Source: Haloimpatiens lingqiaonensis
GTDB lineage: Bacteria; Bacillota; Clostridia; Clostridiales; Clostridiaceae
Direction: 5' to 3' (one strand)
DNA length: 64,000 nucleotides
Assembly (NCBI RefSeq): GCF_044502415.1
Contig: NZ_CP172402.1
Below are positions 36,897 through 45,452 of the stretch, piece after piece (the first letter of the stretch is position 1; the number at the start of each line of letters is the position of its first letter). Both the position numbers and the translations under genes were made by a program. Below the pieces are notes generated by a model, which saw only the letters and a program-made list of their open reading frames with translations, did no database searches and had not been told where the DNA came from.

Positions 36897-37391
36897 ATGA
36901 ATATTAGAGTGGCAGGTTTTTTAGATAATTCATTAGTTAATGGTGAAGGGATAAGAAGCGTTTTATTTGTATCTGGCTGTAATCATAAGTGTGTTGGATG
37001 TCATAATGAAGTTATGCAGGATTTTAATTATGGAGAAGATGTAAGCAAAGAAGAGATATTAAGCCGTATAAAGAATAATGTGCCTATAATAAAAGGTGTT
37101 ACCTTTTCAGGGGGAGAACCTTTTGAAAAGGCTAAAGCATTAACAGAATTAGCAAGGAGCATTAAGGAATTAGAATTAAATATATGGTGTTATACAGGAT
37201 ATACTTTCGAAGAAATATTTGAAGGTAAGGATGAAGACAAAATAAATTTATTAAAATCAATTGATGTATTGATAGATGGAAAATTTGATATAAATCTTAC
37301 AGAGGATGCGCCTAAGTATGCTGGTTCTAAAAATCAAAGAATTATAGATGTTAAAGCTAGCTTAATGCAGAAAAAGGTAATACTTAAGTAA
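36897..37391 (+). CDS. nrdG: Anaerobic RNR-activating radical SAM protein
   Basis: 164 aa. Radical SAM cluster motif CNHKCVGC (about residues 26-33; CxxxCxxC), SAM-binding FSGGEPFEKA (about 68-77), and C-terminal APKYAGSKNQRIIDVKASL as in NrdG. It generates the glycyl radical on NrdD. ATG 36897 has AAAAGGA 8 nt upstream; an upstream ATG at 36849 lacks a site. An inverted repeat aaggagattttt..aaatctccttt at 36790-36825 and the MITE separate it from nrdD. Confidence 0.93.
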   Translation: MNIRVAGFLDNSLVNGEGIRSVLFVSGCNHKCVGCHNEVMQDFNYGEDVSKEEILSRIKNNVPIIKGVTFSGGEPFEKAKALTELARSIKELELNIWCYTGYTFEEIFEGKDEDKINLLKSIDVLIDGKFDINLTEDAPKYAGSKNQRIIDVKASLMQKKVILK

Positions 37392-37534
37392 TTTTAATTT
37401 TTAAAGCACAAAGTCTTAAATTTATTTTTTTATTTGCTTATAAATGTGGAGTGTTACAGTAATTGTTATTGAACGATGATAATGGGAAATTAAGAATAAA
37501 ACTCTAAATTTAAAAAAGTGAAAATCTTAATTAG

Positions 37535-37578
37535 AAGCATATATATTGTTGAATGTTCAGCAATATATATGCTTTTTT
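37535..37578 (+). terminator. nrdG terminator
   Basis: Long stem aagcatatatattgttgaa / ttcagcaatatatatgctt followed by T6 (one mismatch). Confidence 0.8.
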
Positions 37579-37654
37579 ATATAGTACCAATAATAAATTT
37601 ACATGTTCCCGCATAATATTAAATTAACAATTATAAAATATGGGGGGAGCTTCT

Positions 37655-38014
37655 ATGAGGTATTTTATATATTTTATTTGCGTTATAGTGATAACAATGA
37701 TTATGGTGTACATAGGAACCATAAAAGAAGGAAATCTAGCAGCAGGACTTACTAATAAGCTTTGTACAAAGTGTTCAGAAAAAGTTCTTAAATATTTAAA
37801 TAAAAATGAATATGCTAGTTTAAATGATGTACAAAATTTAATAAAAGGAGTTTCTACGTCTGTATTTTGGAGCAGAAAGAGAGTTCAAGTGGAAAATCCA
37901 TTACAGTTTTCTAGAATAGTAACGGACAAGTTATACAAGGAAGGAAAGATTTCTATACAAATGAGAAAGAATGAACAAGTTTTTACCCTAAAACAAAATC
38001 CACAGAAAGCATAA
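37655..38014 (+). CDS. Small single-span membrane protein, unknown
   Basis: 119 aa. An N-terminal membrane helix (MRYFIYFICVIVITMIMVYIG) is followed by a soluble domain with LVQGV-like block NLIKGVSTSVFWSRKRVQVENPLQFSRIV (split). The C-terminal part, IVTDKLYKEGKISIQMRKNEQVFTL, reads like a small winged-helix or hook. No family recognised. GGGGGAG 7 nt before ATG 37655; the upstream ATG at 37640 precedes that site and is rejected. Confidence 0.65.
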   Translation: MRYFIYFICVIVITMIMVYIGTIKEGNLAAGLTNKLCTKCSEKVLKYLNKNEYASLNDVQNLIKGVSTSVFWSRKRVQVENPLQFSRIVTDKLYKEGKISIQMRKNEQVFTLKQNPQKA

Positions 38015-38041
38015 ATTGCGGCAGAAATGCCGCAATTTTTG
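38012..38041 (+). terminator. Terminator
   Basis: aaattgcggca-gaaa-tgccgcaattttt overlapping the end of the preceding gene; same design as the hairpin at 3908. Confidence 0.75.
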
Positions 38042-38047
38042 GCTTAA

Positions 38048-38300
38048 CTTAAATCTTTTATTGGCGATAGCCAGCGAAAATACTAAAACTAAAATTTATA
38101 CAACCCTATGTCTCACGGCAAAATGAATTCAATTTTAGCTATTATCTTATTTTGATAAGTATCATATAACTTTTCGAAAGGCTACGCCTAAAAAATATTA
38201 TGAGCGCTTTTTTTTATAAATTAAAGATTTTCCATAGCGAAGCGGCGGAAAATCATCCTTTAGTAGGCTGTTCTCTCCCCGTGATGATATACGCATGATC
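38048..38300. repeat. Dispersed repeat (family of 17278 and 60551)
   Basis: aatcttttattggcgatagccagc, then about 140 bp matching 17305-17440, then cattttccatagcgaagcggcggaaaatc hairpin and tttagtaggctg...cccgtga..atatacgcatgatctgaaaa, matching 60715-60783. No ORF. Confidence 0.75.
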
Positions 38301-38301
38301 T

Positions 38302-38535
38302 GAAAAATCTGCTTTTAATGGAGTGATAAATGTGAAATTTAGGACTATTGAACTAGCCTTATAACTTCTTTATTTGTCCATTTAAAGAACCGTTAAGAAG
38401 TTTTCATTGCCTGAACGAGGCACGAGTGAGTTTGAAAACTTTAGGGGCTTTAAATGGACAAATATTAGAAGTTCTTGGCGTATTGTTCACAGTCCAAAAT
38501 TTCACATTTATCACGGAATTAAAAGCAGATTTTTC
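38302..38535. repeat. 234-bp fold-back element
   Basis: Arms of roughly 95-100 nt: left gaaaaatctgcttttaat..gtgataaatgtgaaattt..gtccatttaaag, right its complement with scattered differences. Centre has cctgaacgaggcacgagtgag, GC-richer than the surroundings. The related repeat at 60551-60783 lacks this insert at the same junction (ctgaaaa). It has no ORF. Confidence 0.75.
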
Positions 38536-38630
38536 CTATGCACCTCCGTCACAATTTTCTTATTTTTGGTATTTTTATAAATATAATTGAATATATTTGA
38601 GTATAAGCAAAAATAAAAGGGAGGATTTAT

Positions 38631-40547
38631 ATGAGTAAAAAGGGGTTGCCCGATGGAGCATACGGCTTAAAGGAAGGACAAGAATATATTCCTTATGTAC
38701 CAAGTGATAAGGTGATGCCCGAATTCACTGTGCTTTCTGTAATTATAGGTATTATTCTTTCCGTTGTATTTGGTGCAGCAAATGCATATTTAGGACTTAA
38801 AGTGGGAATGACGGTATCTGCTTCAATTCCAGCAGCGGTTATTTCTATGGCAATTGTAAGAGTCATATTGAGAAGAAAGTCTATACTTGAAAACAATATG
38901 GTTCAAACTATAGCATCAGCAGGAGAATCTTTGGCTGCAGGGGCTATATTTACACTTCCAGCTTTGTTTTTATGGGGAGAAAGTCCAAGTGCTTTAGATA
39001 TGGGACTTATAACTTTAATTGGTGGTGTACTTGGAGTTGTATTTATGGTTCCTATAAGAAGATATTTAATAGTTCAAGAACATGGAAAACTTCCTTATCC
39101 AGAAGGAGCAGCTTGTGCAGAGGTTTTAGTTGCTGGTGAAGAGGGAGGAGCTAGTGCAAAACTAGTATTTGCTGGTGGATTGATAGGACTAGTATATAAG
39201 TTTATAGGCGATGGAATAAAATTATTCCCAACAGAAATTAGTTATGGATTTAAAGGAAATTTAAATGGAGCCGCTATAGGTATGGATGTATATCCTGCAT
39301 TACTTGGTGTAGGATTTATAATAGGACCTAAGATTTCAGCTTATATGCTAGTAGGAGCTATTTTAGGATGGTTCTGTTTTATGCCTTTAATTGCTTTATT
39401 TGGAGGAGCCAATATAGTAGCACCAGCTACTAAAGCTATTGCATCAATGGATTATTGGGGCATATGGGGAAGCTACATTAAGTATATAGGTGCAGGAGCA
39501 GTGGCAGCAGGAGGAATAATAAGCTTAATTAAGTCACTTCCAACTATAGTATCATCATTTAAGCAAGCTATTCAGGGATATAAGAATAAAGGAAAGGCTT
39601 CTGTTTTAAGAACAGATCAAGAATTAAGTTCAAAGTTTATAATAATAGTTATAATAGTAGCTATAGTTTTAATGGTAGCACTTCCTCAAATAAAGGTTGG
39701 ATGGCTTGGAGCTATACTTGTAGTTATATTTGGATTCTTCTTTGTAACTGTATCTTCTAGAATAGTAGGACTTGTAGGAAGTTCATCTAATCCAGTATCA
39801 GGTATGACCATAGCTACATTATTATTCACAGCAATTATAATGAAAGCTGCAGGATGGTCTAATACAAAAGGAATGGTAGCAGCTCTTTGCGTAGGTGCAA
39901 TAATATGTACTGCTTCAGCTATAGCTGGAGATACTTCTCAAGACTTAAAGACTGGTTATTTAGTAGGATCAACACCAAAGAAACAACAAATAGGAGAGCT
40001 TATAGGAGTAATAGCATCAGCAGCATTTATCGGATTTATATTGATTACTCTTAATAAAGCGTATACCTTTGGTTCTAAGGATCTTTCTGCACCTCAAGCT
40101 AGTTTAATGAAAATGGTTATAGAGGGTATAATGAAAGGAAGCTTACCATGGAATTTGGTGTTTGTTGGAATAGCATCTTCTATAATGATAGAGATATTTG
40201 GAATACCATCACTTCCAGTAGCTATAGGATTATATTTACCAATACATCTTTCAACTCCAATAATGGTTGGTGGAGCTATAAAAGGTATATTAGATAAGAA
40301 AGTTAAAGATGAAGTAACATTAAAAGAAAAGTCAGAAAGAGGAGTATTGTATTCATCAGGACTTATAGCTGGTGAAGGCTTGATGGGCGTTATAATAGCA
40401 GCTATAGTTGCAGTTAGGGGTAGCTTTGGACCTGAAGAGCCTATATTAGGTCAATGGGTTTCTATAATCTTCTTCTTATTAGTTACTCTAACGCTATTGT
40501 ATCAAGTATTTTGGAAAAAGAAAAAAGTAGTAAATAATTCTAAATAG
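38631..40547 (+). CDS. OPT family oligopeptide transporter
   Basis: A 638-aa polytopic membrane protein (about 14-16 helices) of the OPT superfamily, importing oligopeptides or metal chelates. Visible family segments: EFTVLSVIIGIILSVVFGAANAYLGLKVGMTVSASIPAAV (split, about 30-70), PYPEGAACAEVLVAGEEGG (about 161-179), GDTSQDLKTGYLVGSTPKKQQ (about 437-457) and GLYLPIHLSTPIMVGGAIKG (about 528-547). GGGAGG site before ATG. Single gene. Confidence 0.93.
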   Translation: MSKKGLPDGAYGLKEGQEYIPYVPSDKVMPEFTVLSVIIGIILSVVFGAANAYLGLKVGMTVSASIPAAVISMAIVRVILRRKSILENNMVQTIASAGESLAAGAIFTLPALFLWGESPSALDMGLITLIGGVLGVVFMVPIRRYLIVQEHGKLPYPEGAACAEVLVAGEEGGASAKLVFAGGLIGLVYKFIGDGIKLFPTEISYGFKGNLNGAAIGMDVYPALLGVGFIIGPKISAYMLVGAILGWFCFMPLIALFGGANIVAPATKAIASMDYWGIWGSYIKYIGAGAVAAGGIISLIKSLPTIVSSFKQAIQGYKNKGKASVLRTDQELSSKFIIIVIIVAIVLMVALPQIKVGWLGAILVVIFGFFFVTVSSRIVGLVGSSSNPVSGMTIATLLFTAIIMKAAGWSNTKGMVAALCVGAIICTASAIAGDTSQDLKTGYLVGSTPKKQQIGELIGVIASAAFIGFILITLNKAYTFGSKDLSAPQASLMKMVIEGIMKGSLPWNLVFVGIASSIMIEIFGIPSLPVAIGLYLPIHLSTPIMVGGAIKGILDKKVKDEVTLKEKSERGVLYSSGLIAGEGLMGVIIAAIVAVRGSFGPEEPILGQWVSIIFFLLVTLTLLYQVFWKKKKVVNNSK

Positions 40548-40572
40548 TGATTTTATTTATAAATGAAACCTA

Positions 40573-40731
40573 AGGCACATTCAAATAAATAACAAGTCAG
40601 TATGCTAGTCTATTTTGAGTCATACTGCGTCAGCAGAACCCACCGATAGTTCTACTAGCGGCGGAACCTGCTTCCTTGTCTGACACAAAATATACCAGCA
40701 TCTTTAACTTGTTATTTATTTTCATGTACCT
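40573..40731. repeat. 159-bp fold-back element with GC-rich core
   Basis: Arms: aggcacattcaaataaataacaagt (left) and the complement of acttgttatttattttcatgtacct (right), pairing on into atgctagtctattttgagtca versus tgacacaaaatataccagcat. The core gcagaacccaccgatagttctactagcggcggaacctg is much richer in GC than its surroundings. It is followed by hairpin actagatgctgggtactagaaattcctagcatctagt (40742-40778). Confidence 0.7.
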
Positions 40732-40845
40732 AATTAAATACTAGATGCTGGGTACTAGAAATTCCTAGCATCTAGTTATATAAAAAAATAGTACAAATTA
40801 CTTTAATAATTAAATATTGGAATTATATTATGAATTTTTGTAAGT

Positions 40846-40950
40846 AATTTACTTTGGCAGTTATAAAATTATAAATTAAAACCGTATTTGTATTTCATTT
40901 ATTAATTTAATGTGAATTTCAAAATTATGTGTTAAAGTTCAGTAAGCATG
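40846..40950. repeat. Worn MITE-like copy
   Basis: Left tttactttggcagttataaaat and right aattatgtgttaaagttcagtaa resemble the ends of the 41924-42079 element with several changes. Confidence 0.4.
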
Positions 40951-40972
40951 CAATAATTTTGGAGGTGTAATT

Positions 40973-41314
40973 TTGAAAAATAAAAAATTAAAGAAAAATG
41001 CTATACTAATGGTTCCATATAAAAATCCTGAAATACAGTGGGAAAAGAGGGAGAATTCAATAATATTAATTATTAATAGAGACAAGCTTATTGATAGGAT
41101 TATGCAAAAAATATTTAGAACTCCTAAATCAGTAAATATTCAATTGGATGAATTGGGGTCTTTTGTTTGGGAAAAATGTGATGGTATAAGTAATATTAAG
41201 GATATATGTGAATCGCTAAAAGAAAAATTTGGTAAAGGTGCAGAACCAGCAATGGAAAGGCTACTTACGTACATAAAAATACTTATTAATAATAATTTAA
41301 TAAAAATAACGTAG
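40973..41314 (+). CDS. Stand-alone PqqD-like protein
   Basis: 113 aa. The PqqD/RRE fold is suggested by the conserved NIQLDELGSFVWEKCDGISNIKDICESL pattern (split; about 63-90) and the helix-rich end ERLLTYIKILINNNLI. PqqD domains bind peptide precursors for radical SAM peptide-modifying enzymes. Here no radical SAM gene or precursor peptide lies nearby, as is common for orphan clostridial copies. TTG start at 40973, 7 nt after GGAGG. Confidence 0.75.
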   Translation: MKNKKLKKNAILMVPYKNPEIQWEKRENSIILIINRDKLIDRIMQKIFRTPKSVNIQLDELGSFVWEKCDGISNIKDICESLKEKFGKGAEPAMERLLTYIKILINNNLIKIT

Positions 41315-41325
41315 GTAGTATTGAA

Positions 41326-41366
41326 ATAAAGGGGCTGTGGTGTTTGGTTCTGAAGCCCCTTTAAAA
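41326..41366. terminator. Bidirectional terminator
   Basis: aaaggggct...gaagcccctttaaaaa between the convergent PqqD-like and CotF-like genes. Confidence 0.75.
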
Positions 41367-41390
41367 ATTGAAAACTATACAGGGTGAAAT

Positions 41391-41885
41391 TTATTGAGCA
41401 TTATATAGACCTCTAGAATTCATATAGTTAAACAAATTTTCTCCGTGTTTTTGTTCTTCCTTTTGTATATGATTTAATACTTCCCTAGCGTGGGAATCTT
41501 TAAATTCAAAAATTGTAGTATCATAAGTATTAGAGACATATTTTTCTGTCATTAGAAGGTCTTCACATAATTTAGCATCTGAAACATTACCCATTCCAGC
41601 TGCAGAAGTTGCATTAGCTGTAGAGGTAGTATTATTTTGCATAGGACTACTTGCAGAATTTTGAGCATTACCACTGCTTTGTTGATTTAGGTTAGGTACT
41701 TGACCATTTAGCATTTGATTTATGGTATTTAAGTGTTGCTGTTCTTGAGATGCATGGTTAGAAAAAAGCTGCTTTAATTGAGGATCTGTAGCCATGTTTG
41801 CATAATTTGTGTATTTTTCAATGCATAATTGTTCATGAGATTTTTGATCTTGTAAAAGCATTCTTTCCTTTTGAGATAAATTCAT
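41391..41885 (-). CDS. CotF-like spore coat / ferritin-like protein
   Basis: A 164-aa protein with two CotF-type helical-hairpin parts. Residues about 1-60 (MNLSQKERMLLQDQKSHEQLCIEKYTNYANMA) and about 105-164 (LCEDLLMTEKYVSNTYDT..EVLNHIQKEEQKHGENLFNYM) carry E/H-rich ferritin-like motifs. A low-complexity linker of N, Q, S, A and T (about 62-102) lies between them. CotF proteins occur in the spore coat of Bacillus and clostridia. AGGAGA site on the minus strand before ATG 41885. A MITE-like element sits upstream in its promoter region. Confidence 0.82.
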   Translation of the reverse strand: MNLSQKERMLLQDQKSHEQLCIEKYTNYANMATDPQLKQLFSNHASQEQQHLNTINQMLNGQVPNLNQQSSGNAQNSASSPMQNNTTSTANATSAAGMGNVSDAKLCEDLLMTEKYVSNTYDTTIFEFKDSHAREVLNHIQKEEQKHGENLFNYMNSRGLYNAQ

Positions 41886-41923
41886 GAGAATTCTCCTTTC
41901 AATAAGTACATATTTTATATATT

Positions 41924-42079
41924 TATTAATCCAACTTTCGCAGTTATAAAATAAAAATATAAAATTTGTAGGTAAGTAGTACTTCTTACTTATTACCTAG
42001 AACCTAGAACCTAATATCTTATTTCTTACCTTGTATAGTGTAGAACTTAAAATTTATATGCGAAAGTTGAGTTATTAAT
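41924..42079. repeat. MITE-like element with intact ends
   Basis: Left ttaatccaactttcgcagttataaaat, right aaatttatatgcgaaagttgagttattaa; inverted ends caactttcgca/tgcgaaagttg match perfectly. The interior has cttacttattacctagaacctag repeats. No coding capacity. Confidence 0.72.
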
Positions 42080-42193
42080 ATTTTGTGTTAAAAAAGTTTT
42101 TTTATACTAAATCATACTAATTTGAATTAATACCTAATATGTATTATAATGAAAAATAAAAAAATTAAATAAATATGATATAATGGGGTGAAT

Positions 42194-43261
42194 ATGGTGG
42201 AAAATAGAGTGCATAAAGGAAACTTATTTATACTGAGCTTGGTAATTTTAAATATAGTTTTTTCCATTTTAGCAGGTCCTTTAAACAAAGTATTTAAACT
42301 TAGCAATTATACATTAATGTTTATAGCTAATTTGGTATTTTTAGCAATACCACTGACAGTATACTTTATAGTAAACAGAGAATCAGCGAAAGATGTTTTA
42401 AGGATAAAGTTTTTAGGCGGAAAGGATTTATTATTTGTAATTTTAATATCTATATTTATTCAGCCGCTGCTTAATTTTTTATCTGGAGTGGTGGCATTAA
42501 TACTTCCTAATAATGTATCAGCATTGCTTTCTGGAAGTGGTGATGTGTCAATATGGATTAGACTTTTTGTTATAGCTGTCATGCCAGCTGTTTTAGAGGA
42601 ATTTTCTGTTAGAGGAGTGGTTTTATCTAATTATAAGCATATAGGACTTAAAAAGTCGGCCATATTAACAGGATTATTGTTTGCTATTTTACACATGAGT
42701 ATTCAAATGTTCTTATACACTTTTGTTATGGGTATTTTATTTGCATATTTAGTGCATATAACAGGATCAATATTTTCTTCAATGCTAAGCCATTTTATAG
42801 TTAATGGAACTCAAATTATCATGGCAGATAGAGCTATTAAAAAGGCTATGGAAGCTGGACAAAGTGTTTCGTCATCAGCTGATATACTTAATGGATCTGT
42901 GGCTATGAAAATAGGTTTTGTACTTGGTTTAGGTATAGTGGCTATTATATCCTTTATAATAGTAAAAATACTTATGACAAAATTAGCAGAAAGTCATGGA
43001 ATGGATTTAAAAAATCTTGATAATATTAATGAAACTAAATGCTGTAATGTTGAATTCAATAATGATGAATTTGGAAGTGCTCAAAGCATTGAAAAAATAT
43101 ATGAAAATAATAATGATGGTTGTACCGAGGATTTTTATTCAAAGCAGGAGATGAGTTCCACTAAAGAAAATAAAGAAAAAATAATGGATGTACCATTTAT
43201 AATTACTATTGCTATATATATTATAGTTAATTCAATAAGTTTATATAAAATATTTAGTTAG
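42194..43261 (+). CDS. CPBP family intramembrane metalloprotease
   Basis: About 355 aa, eight or so membrane helices. CPBP (Abi) motifs: EEFSVRGVV giving EExxxR (about residues 135-143), FAILHMS with the FxxxH histidine (about 160-166) and SHFIVNGTQI (about 197-206). The C-terminal tail (about 265-330) is hydrophilic and charged, with a last helix at the end. CPBP proteins process membrane substrates or protect against bacteriocins. ATG 42194 follows GGGG by 5 nt; GTG 42188 is an alternative. Monocistronic. Confidence 0.85.
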   Translation: MVENRVHKGNLFILSLVILNIVFSILAGPLNKVFKLSNYTLMFIANLVFLAIPLTVYFIVNRESAKDVLRIKFLGGKDLLFVILISIFIQPLLNFLSGVVALILPNNVSALLSGSGDVSIWIRLFVIAVMPAVLEEFSVRGVVLSNYKHIGLKKSAILTGLLFAILHMSIQMFLYTFVMGILFAYLVHITGSIFSSMLSHFIVNGTQIIMADRAIKKAMEAGQSVSSSADILNGSVAMKIGFVLGLGIVAIISFIIVKILMTKLAESHGMDLKNLDNINETKCCNVEFNNDEFGSAQSIEKIYENNNDGCTEDFYSKQEMSSTKENKEKIMDVPFIITIAIYIIVNSISLYKIFS

Positions 43262-44917
43262 ATACATGAAAAGAAATTTGAAAATTTTAACAGAAGTTTA
43301 GCGCTTAAAAATTTTTGGGGCGTGAGCCCGCTGATTTATAATGAATGATTGAGGGTTAGGTTAAAAACCATAAATTCTGATTTTTGCTGGAAATTTTAGA
43401 GAAAAAATTTGCATAATAAAAGCATCCTTTTTATAATAGTTTTGACAAGAAACCAACTTAAAAAGGATGCTGATAAAATGAGTAAAAGTTATTTAAAACA
43501 ATTACTTACTTATATTAATAAGGTATACGATATAGGTGAAAAAATCAATAACTTAAAAGATAAAAGAATAAAATCTGATGTAAAAATTTCAACAATTACC
43601 TTCGTGGTGTTATTTGGATTTATGCTTCAGATAAGAAGTTTCAATAGATTAGAACATTGGCTTAAAAAAGGCAAGTTTAAAAAAGTAATACCTAAAAAAA
43701 CTAAAATGCCACGCATTGATGCCGTTAGGCGCTCCTTAAGTGATTTTGATTTAGATGGATTAAAAGAAATTCATAAACATATAATAAAAACCATTGTAAA
43801 AAATAAAGTATTTAGAAATGGTACTATAGATAAATTAAAAGTAGTTGCCATAGACGGTGTAGAGCTATTTGAAAGCACTAAAAAGTGTTGTGATAAATGC
43901 CTTACAAGAGTTGATAAAAATGGAACTACTCATTATTTTCATAGAACAGTAGTATGTACAACCGTAGGTTCTGATCCACACATTATTTTAGGGCAAGAGA
44001 TGCTTGAGCCTAAAAAGGACAGTTCAGATAAGGATGAGGGGGAAACTACAGGTGGCAAAAGACTAATCAGAAGACTTTATAAAGAGTATCATCATTTTTC
44101 AGATATTATAGTTGCTGACGCTTTATATTGTAAGTCTACTTGGATTAAAGAAGTACTCTCTATAGGAATGAATGCAGTAGTAAGGGTTAAAGATGAACGA
44201 CTTCATATTGTAAAAGATGCACTAGCTTTATTTAAGTGCCGTGAGGCAGATAAAGAATGGATAGTTAATAAAAAAAATAAAAATTATTTAAAGATAAAAG
44301 CTTGGGATGAAGATAATTTTGAAATGGCTGATTCAGAAATAAAAGTAAGGTTTATAAAGTTTATAGAAGAAATATATAATGGAGATAAAATGGAAATTAA
44401 AGAGTCATGGATTATAACGACGGATAAATTAACGTCGGTAGAAACTTTATGGGAAATAATGCATAAAAGGTGGGACATTGAAAATAATGCTTTTCATCAG
44501 TTAAAAACAGAATGGCATTTGAATCATTGTTTTCTTCATAGCCCTACGGGCATAGAAACAGTATTAATGTTTATAATAATAGCATTTAATCTAATGCAAT
44601 TATATTTTTTTAGGTGTATAAGAAATTTTAGAAAGAAATATATGCTCCAAATAGATGTTATTGAAGATATAAGAGATGAAAGATTTATTATAGAAAATGG
44701 TTGGCATAACCCACTATTTGTAAAAACTTAATCAAATATAAAACTGGAAATTGATTTTAAAGATTTCTTGGGGTAGGGGATAGTGTAATTATTTTTGCGA
44801 CCTAACGGTCTGCGGGCTTACCAGCCCTTTAAGTAAGTGTAAAAAGATACAATTCCAGTAAAAATAAAATTTTTACTGGAATTTAGGTGCTAAATCTCTG
44901 AAATTTTAAAAGTTTTA
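43262..44917 (+). mobile_element. Insertion sequence of IS4 type (ends unresolved)
   Basis: The transposase and its flanks occupy the space between the CPBP gene and the ileS promoter. Left flank has tttttggggcgtgagcccgctgatttataatga, also seen in shortened form at 14815. Right flank has a 15-bp-stem hairpin aattccagtaaaaat/atttttactggaatt (44851-44884). No clear target duplication by eye. Confidence 0.5.
43478..44731 (+). CDS. IS4-type DDE transposase
   Basis: About 417 aa, complete. DDE pattern: first Asp in KVVAIDGVELFES (about residues 130-142), second in DIIVADALYCKSTW (about 210-223), and the IS4 Y-(2)R-(3)E-(6)K-like motif in KRWDIENNAFHQLKTEW (about 353-369). ATG 43478 follows AAAAAGGATG. 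A hairpin (agcatccttttt...aaaaaggatgct, 43421-43470) surrounds its ribosome site and may limit translation from outside transcripts. Terminal inverted repeats could not be fixed. Confidence 0.85.
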   Translation: MSKSYLKQLLTYINKVYDIGEKINNLKDKRIKSDVKISTITFVVLFGFMLQIRSFNRLEHWLKKGKFKKVIPKKTKMPRIDAVRRSLSDFDLDGLKEIHKHIIKTIVKNKVFRNGTIDKLKVVAIDGVELFESTKKCCDKCLTRVDKNGTTHYFHRTVVCTTVGSDPHIILGQEMLEPKKDSSDKDEGETTGGKRLIRRLYKEYHHFSDIIVADALYCKSTWIKEVLSIGMNAVVRVKDERLHIVKDALALFKCREADKEWIVNKKNKNYLKIKAWDEDNFEMADSEIKVRFIKFIEEIYNGDKMEIKESWIITTDKLTSVETLWEIMHKRWDIENNAFHQLKTEWHLNHCFLHSPTGIETVLMFIIIAFNLMQLYFFRCIRNFRKKYMLQIDVIEDIRDERFIIENGWHNPLFVKT

Positions 44918-44946
44918 TTGACAATAAATTTTTGATATACTATAAT
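44918..44946 (+). promoter_or_regulatory. Consensus promoter of ileS leader
   Basis: TTGACA (44918-44923), 17-nt spacer, TATAAT (44941-44946), a perfect sigma-A consensus. Confidence 0.88.
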
Positions 44947-44981
44947 AGTAGGAAATTGAATTCTATATATTGTCTTAAAAA

Positions 44982-45248
44982 GCTGTGATTAGGAAGAGTA
45001 CTATGCTTAAAACCTTAAAGAGAGTCGGGGAGGGTGGAAGCCTGACAGGTAGGAGTTTAGGAAAATCACCTATGAGCTGAAGGCCGAATTTTTTAAAGTA
45101 AGCTTATCCGTAATTCTGCGTTAAAGAATAGGGCAATCACTGGTGCAAAAGTATTTTGTTTTGTGCAAAGAGTGCTTGAAATATATATTAGCCATTAGGT
45201 GGTATAGCGAAGTTATGACTTCGTCCTATTGAGGACGGAGTCTTTTGT
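44982..45248 (+). promoter_or_regulatory. T-box leader controlling ileS (Ile-specific)
   Basis: AGTA-type box in gtgattaggaagagtac (44985-45001), structured stem I (gagtcggggagggtggaagcctgacagg), candidate specifier ATC at 45065-45067 (gaaaATCacc), T-box attaggtggtatagcgaag (45195-45213, a little off the commonest TGGNACCGCG) and terminator gacttcgtcc-tattga-ggacggagtctttt (45217-45246). Confidence 0.9.
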
Positions 45249-45452
45249 TATTTTTAAAGTAATTTATTATAACAGTGCAATATTTACCAAAATATCAGAT
45301 GAACTTTATAGGGTTGGGAAACTTGTATGGTTAGATATATTCACCAAGAGATTGCTATTATTTATAAGTGGTGATAGTTTACACTAAAGTTCGAAACACT
45401 AAAGTTATAAATCTAAGGAATATTTATTATATAAAGGAAAGGAGTTTATACA

